Shown: one piece after another, positions 24,176 to 31,098 of the stretch
How positions within the stretch are numbered: the stretch's first letter is position 1
Layout of the letters: each line of letters opens with the position of its first letter
Origin: Acholeplasmataceae bacterium
Lineage (GTDB): Bacteria > Bacillota_I > Bacilli_A > Acholeplasmatales > Acholeplasmataceae
Assembly: GCA_016934175.1 (NCBI GenBank)
Contig: JAFGTI010000026.1
Coordinates: forward strand, 1 to 32,643
Direction: 5' to 3'
Length of the DNA: 32,643 nucleotides
Notes under the pieces: model-generated
Database searches by the model: none
Seen by the model: the letters and a program-made list of their open reading frames with translations, nothing else
Told to the model about the DNA's origin: nothing
Program-made: the position numbers and the translations under genes

Positions 24176-24911
24176 AGATATTATTGTCATAAATGGCTTA
24201 AAAAAGACATTTAAGAGTACTATACATGCTTTAACAGGTGTTGATTTAGTTGTTAATAAAGGTGAGGTTGTATCGATTATTGGTCCTTCTGGATCAGGAA
24301 AATCAACACTGCTTAGATGTATGAATTTAATGGAAAATCCAACAGCTGGATCTGTGATTTTCGAAGGTCATGAATTGAATATTAAAGATAAAAACATCAA
24401 TGAACTTAGACAAAAAATGGGTATGGTATTTCAATCATTTAATCTGTTCCCTCATTTAAGTGTCTTAGATAATATTACTCTTTCACCAAGATTAGTTTTA
24501 AAAATGAATGGTGATGAAGCTAAAAAAATGGCAATTGATTTGCTAATTAAGGTTGGTTTAGGTGATAAGATTGAAGCCTTTCCTAATCAACTTTCTGGTG
24601 GTCAAAAACAAAGGGTTGCCATTGCTAGAGCACTTGCGATGAAGCCTGATGTCATGCTTTTTGATGAGCCTACTTCTGCACTAGACCCTGAAATGGTTGG
24701 AGAAGTTTTAGCAGTTATGAGAAATCTAGCTGATGCTGGTATGACTATGGTTATTGTTACACACGAAATGGTTTTTGCTAAAGAGGTTTCAGATCGCATA
24801 GTTTTCATGGTAGAAGGTCAAATTGTTGAAATGGGTTCACCTGATGTAATATTTGTTAACCCCAAAGAAGAAAGAACCAAAGTGTTTCTTAAAAGAGTCA
24901 ATGTATTTTAA
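24159..24911 (+). CDS. Amino-acid ABC transporter ATP-binding protein (GlnQ/HisP type)
   Basis: Cytosolic ATPase driving the importer, 250 aa. Walker A is GPSGSGKST (42-50), the Q-loop lies in VFQSFNLFPHL, the signature is LSGGQKQR (near 147), Walker B is VMLFDEPTSALDP (near 166) and the H-loop is VTHEM. The FNLFPHL stretch after the Q-loop is typical of polar amino-acid importers. The gene starts inside the permease 3' end, with CGGAG as ribosome binding site. A terminator hairpin follows within five bases of the stop codon. Confidence 0.96.
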   Translation: MPTQLKDIIVINGLKKTFKSTIHALTGVDLVVNKGEVVSIIGPSGSGKSTLLRCMNLMENPTAGSVIFEGHELNIKDKNINELRQKMGMVFQSFNLFPHLSVLDNITLSPRLVLKMNGDEAKKMAIDLLIKVGLGDKIEAFPNQLSGGQKQRVAIARALAMKPDVMLFDEPTSALDPEMVGEVLAVMRNLADAGMTMVIVTHEMVFAKEVSDRIVFMVEGQIVEMGSPDVIFVNPKEERTKVFLKRVNVF

Positions 24912-24915
24912 TTAT

Positions 24916-24938
24916 AAAGGAGCTTTTGCTCCTTTTTT
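24916..24938 (+). terminator. ABC operon terminator
   Basis: AAAGGAGC (24916-24923), loop TTTT, GCTCCTTT (24928-24935) and a T-run to 24938. Confidence 0.88.
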
Positions 24939-24944
24939 ATATGA

Positions 24945-24972
24945 AAAAAGTTCTCATATAGGAGAACTTTTT
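24945..24972 (-). terminator. malQ operon terminator
   Basis: AAAAAGTTCTC (24945-24955) and GAGAACTTTTT (24962-24972) form an 11-bp stem around ATATAG. It can act in both directions; on the minus strand it ends the alpha-glucosidase-malQ transcript. Confidence 0.82.
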
Positions 24973-25008
24973 ATTTGCTAAACGTTTTATAAAAACATAT
25001 TAATCTAT

Positions 25009-26490
25009 TTAAAGATTTGTAGATTTACCTCTACCATAAAGTCTTGTCAAGTCTCTAATCTTAAATGATAATTTATTATTAATCTCGTGCTTTAATAAGC
25101 GCCAGCGCCAATTATTTCCAGTAGTTGATGGTATATTCATACGCCCTTCATCACCAAGATGTAAGTAATCTTGAATCGGAATAATTGTCGTGTCAGCTAC
25201 ACAAGCAAGTGTTGTTTTAATTAAGCTATCTACCTTATTTTGATTACCAGAATGATTAATATACTTTAAACAGTATTTTAAATCACTTTCGGGTAACTTG
25301 TTAAACCATGAAAGTGTTGTCGGGTTATCATGAGTTCCAGTATAGGCAATAATATTTCTTGTATAAAGATGAGGTATATAATCACTTTCTTCTCTAGAAT
25401 CAAAAGCAAATTGTAATAACTTCATCCCTGGAAAACCTGTTTCTTTTAATAATTTCCTAACATCTGGAGTTACTACTCCAAGGTCTTCTGCAATAATATT
25501 AACATCACCAATTTGCTCTTTAATTGCATTAAATATTTGAATTCCAGGACCCTTTTTCCATTCTCCATGAATCGCTGTTTTCGCACCATATGGAATGCTA
25601 TAAAAATTTTGGAATCCAATAAAATGATCAATGCGGATCATATCAAATAAAACCATAGATGATTTAACACGATCTATCCACCATTCATATTGTTGATCTT
25701 TCAAAGCGCTCCAATTATATAATGGATTGCCCCATAGTTGACCATCACTTGAATAATTATCAGGTGGAACACCGGCTATATGATTAGGTAATCTATCTGA
25801 ATCAAGATCAAAATACTCTGGATTCGCCCATACATCACTACTGTCATAGGAAACATAAATAGGCATATCACCAATCATCATAATATTTCTATCATTGGCA
25901 TACTTTTTAAGTTTAAGCCACTGTTCATATGATTTAAATTGTAAAAATTTATAAAATTCAATATCGTTTTTAAGAATTTTCGAATAGTGATCAAGTGCAC
26001 TAGGCTTTCTTAAACGCAGATCATCACTCCATGAAATCCATGATGCACCATCGTGATCAACTTTAATTGCCATAAAAAGAGCAAAATCATTTAACCATTT
26101 TTTATTTTGTTCAATAAATAATAGATAATCTTTATCTTGCTGATTAAAACGATGAAAAGCTTTTTTTAAAACAATGAATCTTTCTTCATAAAGCTCTTTA
26201 TAATCAACAAATCTTGAGGAATCAAAAGATGCAACAATTTCATTTTTACGTAATAACTTCTCCTTTACAAGTTCATCTAAATCAATGAAATAAGGATTGT
26301 TAGCAAAAGCTGAAAAAGTTTGATAAGGTGAATCTCCATAGGAGGTAGGTCCCAATGGTAAAAGTTGCCAGTAAGATTGCTCACTTTGTTCTAAAAAATC
26401 AACAAAACGGTATGCTTCCTTACCATAAGTTCCTATACCATAGGTACTCGGCAGACTCGAGATGTGTAGTAATATTCCAGTTTTTCTCAT
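25009..26490 (-). CDS. malQ: 4-alpha-glucanotransferase (amylomaltase, GH77)
   Basis: Cytosolic disproportionating enzyme that transfers maltodextrin chains between glucans and releases glucose; 493 aa, normal for GH77. The N terminus GILLHISSLPS and LLPLGPTSYGDSPYQ are family signatures. Catalytic residues are visible: nucleophile Asp in RIDHFIGF (about 287), acid/base Glu in IAEDLGVVTPD (about 334) and the third Asp in GTHDNPTTLSW (about 387). No signal peptide. AGGAGG lies just before the ATG, inside the end of the upstream alpha-glucosidase gene, which it overlaps by ATGA. The two enzymes are thus made together for maltodextrin use. Confidence 0.96.
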   Translation of the reverse strand: MRKTGILLHISSLPSTYGIGTYGKEAYRFVDFLEQSEQSYWQLLPLGPTSYGDSPYQTFSAFANNPYFIDLDELVKEKLLRKNEIVASFDSSRFVDYKELYEERFIVLKKAFHRFNQQDKDYLLFIEQNKKWLNDFALFMAIKVDHDGASWISWSDDLRLRKPSALDHYSKILKNDIEFYKFLQFKSYEQWLKLKKYANDRNIMMIGDMPIYVSYDSSDVWANPEYFDLDSDRLPNHIAGVPPDNYSSDGQLWGNPLYNWSALKDQQYEWWIDRVKSSMVLFDMIRIDHFIGFQNFYSIPYGAKTAIHGEWKKGPGIQIFNAIKEQIGDVNIIAEDLGVVTPDVRKLLKETGFPGMKLLQFAFDSREESDYIPHLYTRNIIAYTGTHDNPTTLSWFNKLPESDLKYCLKYINHSGNQNKVDSLIKTTLACVADTTIIPIQDYLHLGDEGRMNIPSTTGNNWRWRLLKHEINNKLSFKIRDLTRLYGRGKSTNL

Positions 26491-28181
26491 AATTCCTCCT
26501 TTAATTCGAATACGATAGATTCAAAAGGTTTAAGTTTAATTTTACCATTTTTTATGGATTGTTTCTTGTAATTTCCAATTACTTTCTTCATTATTTTAAA
26601 TGACGATAAATCGTATTCAATGCGTTGTGAAGCAAATGAGTTAAGAACAAGTAACTTTTGGTTATGATTATATCTTAAATAATTAAATAAATATTCATCA
26701 TTGTCATCGATCATTTCGTAATTACCATAGGTGATAACATCATGATACTCACTAAATCTTCTTAATTCTATTAACTTTTGATAATGATACCATAGTGAAT
26801 TCTTATGTTTGATATTTTTTTCAACATTTATTTTTTTATAATTATAGTTTATAGGCATCCATGGGTTAACTACTGAAAATCCAGCATAATATGAAGCCGA
26901 CCATTGCATAGGAGTTCTCGGATTATCACGAGACCTAATTGCTGCTTTTTTTAATGCCTTAACAGGATCGGAATCATCGAGTAGATATCTATGATATGCA
27001 TTTACACTTGAGATATCTTTAAATTGTGAGACGTCATCAAATAAGAAATTGGTCATCCCTATTTCTTCTCCTTGATAAATAAAGGGTGTACCACGCATCA
27101 TATGTAAGACAGTGGCAAGCATTTTTCCTGAAGCAAGTGGATACTGATGATTACCATATTGACTCATTAATCTAGGTTGATCATGATTTAACCAATTAAG
27201 TGGTACCCATCCTTTATCTTTAAATGCAATTTGCCATTTATTCAATGCCTTTTTTAAACATAACAAATTTGTTTTCAATTTCTTTGTGCTTAATACTTCA
27301 TAAATATTATTACACCAATTATGATCAAAATTAAAAACCATTGATAATTCATTAGCCTCAAAAGCAGCATATTTCAAACCTGATTCAATTGATGCTTCTC
27401 CACCAACTTCTCCAATGGTTAGACAATCTGATTTAGAAAATAGTTTTTTATTTAGTTCTTTTAAATAATCGTGCACTTTGGGTAAATTTGAAAATCTATG
27501 CCAATCAAGTGGATATCTATCTGGTGCGTTTATAATATCTACAAATTCTGAACGATCTAGATGAGATACAGCATCTAATCTGAAACCATCAATACCTAAG
27601 TCAAGCCATTTTTGACCCACATTGATCATTTCATTTCGAACTTTTTCATTTTGCCAATTTAGATCTGGCATTTTATCAGAAAATATTTTCATGTAATAAC
27701 TGTCTGTTAATTCATCATGTTTCCAGCAACTTCCACCAAAGAAGGATCCCCAATTTGTGGGTTCAATTTTTTTTCCCTCTTGAAGCTTACCTTCATGCCA
27801 AATATAATAATCACGATAAGGGTTATCTTTACTTTTACGGGATTCAATAAACCATGGATGTTCGTCTGAAGTATGATTTAAAACATAATCTAAGATTATT
27901 TTGATGCCTAATCCATGAGCTTTTTCTATTAATCTTTTAACATCATCCATTGTACCAAATTCTTTAGCAATGTCAAAAAAATTACGGACATCGTATCCGT
28001 GATCGTCCATAGGAGAGTCATAAAATGGGCAAATCCAGATTAAATTAACACCCAAAGATGATAAATATTCTAGCTTTTGAATTATTCCATTAATATCTCC
28101 AATACCATCATAATTTGTATCAAAAAAGCTTTTTGGATAGATTTGATAACCAACACTTTCCATCCACCATTTTTTCGTCAT
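26487..28181 (-). CDS. Alpha-glucosidase/oligo-glucosidase, GH13
   Basis: Cytosolic GH13 enzyme cutting glucose from malto- or isomalto-oligosaccharides; about 564 aa. Signatures are WWMESVGYQIYPKSF, region I DYVLNHTSDEH, region II GFRLDAVSH (nucleophile Asp about 203), Glu in TIGEVGG (about 258), Asp in LNHDQPR (about 333) and MPDLNW. A beta-sandwich C-terminal domain follows. The residue after the nucleophile is Ala rather than the Val typical of oligo-1,6-glucosidases, hinting at alpha-1,4 preference; trehalose-6-phosphate hydrolase is less likely. I use ATG 28181: GAGGGG lies 8 bases upstream, whereas ATG 28187 would be only two bases from it. First gene of the operon with malQ. Confidence 0.9.
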   Translation of the reverse strand: MTKKWWMESVGYQIYPKSFFDTNYDGIGDINGIIQKLEYLSSLGVNLIWICPFYDSPMDDHGYDVRNFFDIAKEFGTMDDVKRLIEKAHGLGIKIILDYVLNHTSDEHPWFIESRKSKDNPYRDYYIWHEGKLQEGKKIEPTNWGSFFGGSCWKHDELTDSYYMKIFSDKMPDLNWQNEKVRNEMINVGQKWLDLGIDGFRLDAVSHLDRSEFVDIINAPDRYPLDWHRFSNLPKVHDYLKELNKKLFSKSDCLTIGEVGGEASIESGLKYAAFEANELSMVFNFDHNWCNNIYEVLSTKKLKTNLLCLKKALNKWQIAFKDKGWVPLNWLNHDQPRLMSQYGNHQYPLASGKMLATVLHMMRGTPFIYQGEEIGMTNFLFDDVSQFKDISSVNAYHRYLLDDSDPVKALKKAAIRSRDNPRTPMQWSASYYAGFSVVNPWMPINYNYKKINVEKNIKHKNSLWYHYQKLIELRRFSEYHDVITYGNYEMIDDNDEYLFNYLRYNHNQKLLVLNSFASQRIEYDLSSFKIMKKVIGNYKKQSIKNGKIKLKPFESIVFELKEEL

Positions 28182-28205
28182 TTGCATATCCCCTCATACA
28201 AATAT

Positions 28206-28214
28206 ATTGTATCA
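28206..28214 (-). promoter_or_regulatory. Extended -10 promoter of the alpha-glucosidase-malQ operon
   Basis: On the minus strand TGATACAAT: TACAAT at 28211-28206 with TG in the extended position. The -35 region at 17 bases (TTCGTT) is poor. The cre-like box lies about 27 bases upstream of this -10. Confidence 0.45.
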
Positions 28215-28237
28215 TAGATGTATTAGTGAACGAATAA

Positions 28238-28251
28238 TGTTAGCGGTTTCA
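28238..28251 (+). promoter_or_regulatory. cre/LacI-type operator between divergent glucan operons
   Basis: TGTTAGCGGTTTCA matches TGWNANCGNTNWCA at every fixed position. It sits in the 116-base gap between the two divergent starts, about 25 bases upstream of the plus-strand -10 box, where it could control both promoters. The binder may be CcpA or the LacI-family protein encoded at 30094. Confidence 0.6.
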
Positions 28252-28272
28252 TATTTTAATAAACTTCGGTTA

Positions 28273-28281
28273 TGATATAAT
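28273..28281 (+). promoter_or_regulatory. Extended -10 promoter of the neopullulanase-lacI operon
   Basis: TGATATAAT: a perfect TATAAT at 28276-28281 with TG at 28273-28274. There is no recognisable -35, as is common for extended -10 promoters. It starts RNA a few bases before the GGTGAT ribosome binding site. Confidence 0.6.
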
Positions 28282-28297
28282 ATTTTTGGTGATCAAT

Positions 28298-30091
28298 ATG
28301 AATAAATTAGCTTTATGGCATAATGCGAAATCTGAGTTTTCTTATGCCTATGATTCAAAGACATTACATATTACTTTAAGAACTGCAAAAAATGATATAG
28401 ATTCAGTAAATATCATTTTTGGTGATCCCTTTGATTGGGATAGCGATAAATTCGGAAAACCTTATTGGAAACATGAAATTTTAGCCATGAATAAACGATA
28501 TCAAACAGAAGATTTCGATTATTATTTTATTGATATTAAACCTCCATATTTACGAACTAAATATGCTTTTTTACTTGTAGATAAGAACAATACTTACGTT
28601 TACGGGGCCAAACGTTTACGCATACTCACTGATGAAAATAAACTTTATGAAAAATTTGATTTAAGTGAATATTATAATTTCCCTTATTTGAATCAAGAAG
28701 ATCTACACCATACACCTTTTTGGGTTAAAGATACCGTATGGTACCAAATATTTCCTGATCGTTTTCACGCTGTAAACAACGATAGTCATTTAACTTGGGG
28801 CAAATTACCTGTTCATAATAATGAATTTTATGGTGGAAACCTTTTAGGAGTGATCGAAAAATTGCCTTATCTTAAAGATTTAGGGATTAACGGTATTTAC
28901 TTCACTCCCATTTTTGAAGCACCAACTGCCCACAAATATGACACAACAAACTATTTTAAAATTGATCCTCAATTTGGAACAAATGAAGATTTTGGACTTT
29001 TAGTTAAAAAAGCACATGAACTAGACATTAAAGTGATGCTAGATGGCGTTTTTAATCATTGTGGATATGATCATCCTTATTTTCAAGATGTCGTAAAAAA
29101 TGGGGAAAAAAGCATCTATAAAGATTGTTTTTTCATTGATAAATTTCCCGTAATTAACTTCCCGCTCAATACGAGTGGCAAACCAACAAATTATCATGGT
29201 GTTGAATTGAATTTGAAAACATTCGCTTTCACACCATTTATGCCTAAATGGAACACTGAAAATCCAATCACAGAAAAACATTTGCTCGATTGTATCCGTT
29301 ATTGGATTGAAGAATATGATATCGATGGATGGCGATTAGATGTTTCTAACGAAATCAGTCATGATTTTCTTAGACAAATCAAAAAAGTAAGTCGCCAAGC
29401 AAAAAAAGATACCTTTATTTTAGGAGAAAATTGGGATTCTTCTTATCCTTGGTTACACGGTGACCAATTAGATTCAGTGATGAATTACGATTTGAGTTAT
29501 CCTATTTGGAAGTATTTAGAAAATAAAATTGATTTAACAACTTTTGAAGACATGGTAACACAATATCTTGCAACTACACCAAAGAACGTGATGGAAAACA
29601 TGTTTAATCTTGTCGGTAGTCATGATACAGTTAGAATTAAAAAACGCCTTAATGATGACCCCAGACGTGTTAAACTTAGCTATTTATTGATGTTTTTGTC
29701 ATCAGGTGCACCAAATATCTATTATGGAGATGAAATTGGTTTAACTGGGGAGCATGACCCTGATAACAGAAGATGTATGATATGGGATGAACCTAATCAA
29801 GATTTAGATTTTAAATCCTTTGTTAAAAAAATAATTCAGTTAAGAAATCAACATCAAGCATTTAAAACCTATGATTATCATTTTATTTCATCAGATTTTT
29901 TAATTTTTAGAAAGCAGAAAGATTTAGATGTGATTTATGTCGTCATAAACAATGGAAATAAGCGCACTGCTAAATTACATAAAGAAATCACTGGTCATTA
30001 CATTAACCTTTTTACAAGCGAAAATATAGTGCTTCATGATACAATAACTTTAGAAGCATATCAATTTATAGTGCTACAAAAGGAGTCATAA
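28298..30091 (+). CDS. Neopullulanase/cyclomaltodextrinase/maltogenic amylase (GH13_20)
   Basis: Cytosolic enzyme opening cyclodextrins, pullulan or branched maltodextrins; 597 aa. Residues about 1-125 form the N-terminal CBM34-type beta domain that builds the dimer active site. The barrel follows from WVKDTVWYQIFPDRF. Region I is DGVFNHCGYDHP; the GH13_20 marker MPKWNTENP is present (Trp where Leu is usual); region II is GWRLDVSNEISH (nucleophile Asp about 344); then Glu in LGENWD (about 376) and Asp in VGSHDT (about 441). No signal peptide. The start is ATG 28298, with GGTGAT four bases upstream; an in-frame TTG at 28286 is overlapped by that site. It is followed two bases later by the LacI-family regulator. 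Confidence 0.92.
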   Translation: MNKLALWHNAKSEFSYAYDSKTLHITLRTAKNDIDSVNIIFGDPFDWDSDKFGKPYWKHEILAMNKRYQTEDFDYYFIDIKPPYLRTKYAFLLVDKNNTYVYGAKRLRILTDENKLYEKFDLSEYYNFPYLNQEDLHHTPFWVKDTVWYQIFPDRFHAVNNDSHLTWGKLPVHNNEFYGGNLLGVIEKLPYLKDLGINGIYFTPIFEAPTAHKYDTTNYFKIDPQFGTNEDFGLLVKKAHELDIKVMLDGVFNHCGYDHPYFQDVVKNGEKSIYKDCFFIDKFPVINFPLNTSGKPTNYHGVELNLKTFAFTPFMPKWNTENPITEKHLLDCIRYWIEEYDIDGWRLDVSNEISHDFLRQIKKVSRQAKKDTFILGENWDSSYPWLHGDQLDSVMNYDLSYPIWKYLENKIDLTTFEDMVTQYLATTPKNVMENMFNLVGSHDTVRIKKRLNDDPRRVKLSYLLMFLSSGAPNIYYGDEIGLTGEHDPDNRRCMIWDEPNQDLDFKSFVKKIIQLRNQHQAFKTYDYHFISSDFLIFRKQKDLDVIYVVINNGNKRTAKLHKEITGHYINLFTSENIVLHDTITLEAYQFIVLQKES

Positions 30092-30093
30092 AA

Positions 30094-31065
30094 ATGAAAC
30101 CGACAATTCGTGATGTTGCTAAAAAAGCAAACGTCAGTGTATCAACTGTATCAAGAGTGATTAATCAAAAAGGTTATGTTCATGAAGATACAAAAGTATT
30201 AATTGAAAATATAATTAAAGAAATAGGTTTTGTTCCAAATCAGCTTGCAAGAAGTCTAAGTAATCATAGCTCAAAAATTATTGGAGTTATAGTCCCGCAT
30301 ATTGGTCCGTCATTTTATGGCGAATTACTTGAAGGTATAGAATCTCAAGCGGCCGCTTATGGATATAAGATTATGTTCTGTCATACACAAGATGATCCCG
30401 ATAGAGAACTAGAATATCTAAGGTTTTTTGAACAGTATAATATTGAAGGCCTAATTATCGCATCAAACTTCTCAAATACAGATAAGTTAGCTGATCTCGA
30501 CATTCCTGTTGTCACCGTTGATCATATTCTTGATGAAAATATTCCCTCAATCACTTCAGATAATATCAAAGGCGGAGGTTTAGCAGCTCGAAAACTCATC
30601 GAAACTGGCGCTAAAAATATTTTGGTTTTTAGAGGTCCTTCATTCTTACTCACTACGATAGAACGTACGATAGGTTTTTTAAATGAATTAAAGCCTAATG
30701 GATTGTTCGCTGATATTTTTGATTTCGATTTAATCAGTCCAGATGTTAAACTCATTGAAGAAATTCTTAAAAATAATCCACAAGTGGATGCTATATTTAC
30801 ATTTTCAGATACTTTAGCCTTTGCTACATTAAATATCCTTCAAAAACTCGGGAAAAAGGTCCCTCAAGATGTCTCTCTTATTGGATTTGATGATACCCCA
30901 TTCAGTAAATGGGTAAAACCATCTATAACAACAATCAGACAATCAGTAAATTTTATGGGTAAACAATCATTCATTAATTTAACAAGATTGATTCGTGGAG
31001 TTGAATTAGATATTCTACATGATATTATTGATGTTAAATTAATTGAAAGAGAAACCACAAAATAG
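30094..31065 (+). CDS. LacI-family transcriptional regulator, probably of glucan genes
   Basis: Cytosolic repressor of 323 aa. The N-terminal helix-turn-helix TIRDVAKKANVSVSTVSRVI (residues 4-23) and the hinge helix QLARSLS (about 52-58) are typical. The periplasmic-binding-like effector domain runs from IIGVIVPHIGPSFY to the C terminus and has FTFSDTLAFATLNIL and IGFDDTPFSKWVKPSITTI, the usual LacI/CcpA-type signatures. AAAGGAG lies 8 bases before the ATG. It is co-transcribed with the neopullulanase gene, and a LacI-type operator lies in front of that operon, so it most likely controls malto-oligosaccharide use (MalR-like). A CcpA-like global role cannot be ruled out from sequence alone. 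Confidence 0.92.
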   Translation: MKPTIRDVAKKANVSVSTVSRVINQKGYVHEDTKVLIENIIKEIGFVPNQLARSLSNHSSKIIGVIVPHIGPSFYGELLEGIESQAAAYGYKIMFCHTQDDPDRELEYLRFFEQYNIEGLIIASNFSNTDKLADLDIPVVTVDHILDENIPSITSDNIKGGGLAARKLIETGAKNILVFRGPSFLLTTIERTIGFLNELKPNGLFADIFDFDLISPDVKLIEEILKNNPQVDAIFTFSDTLAFATLNILQKLGKKVPQDVSLIGFDDTPFSKWVKPSITTIRQSVNFMGKQSFINLTRLIRGVELDILHDIIDVKLIERETTK

Positions 31066-31070
31066 AAAGA

Positions 31071-31098
31071 AAGCACTTCTCGCGAAGTGCTATTTTTT
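31071..31098. terminator. Bidirectional terminator between lacI-type gene and glgB
   Basis: AGCACTTC (31072-31079), loop TCGC, GAAGTGCT (31084-31091), then ATTTTTT on the plus strand. The stop codon of glgB (31092-31090) is partly in the stem. Confidence 0.85.

Noticed and set aside
28286..28297. TTG start for the neopullulanase-type enzyme
   Set aside because: The codon overlaps the GGTGAT ribosome binding site for ATG 28298.
29039..29281. Minus-strand frame inside the neopullulanase gene
   Set aside because: Shadow of a conserved GH13 coding region.
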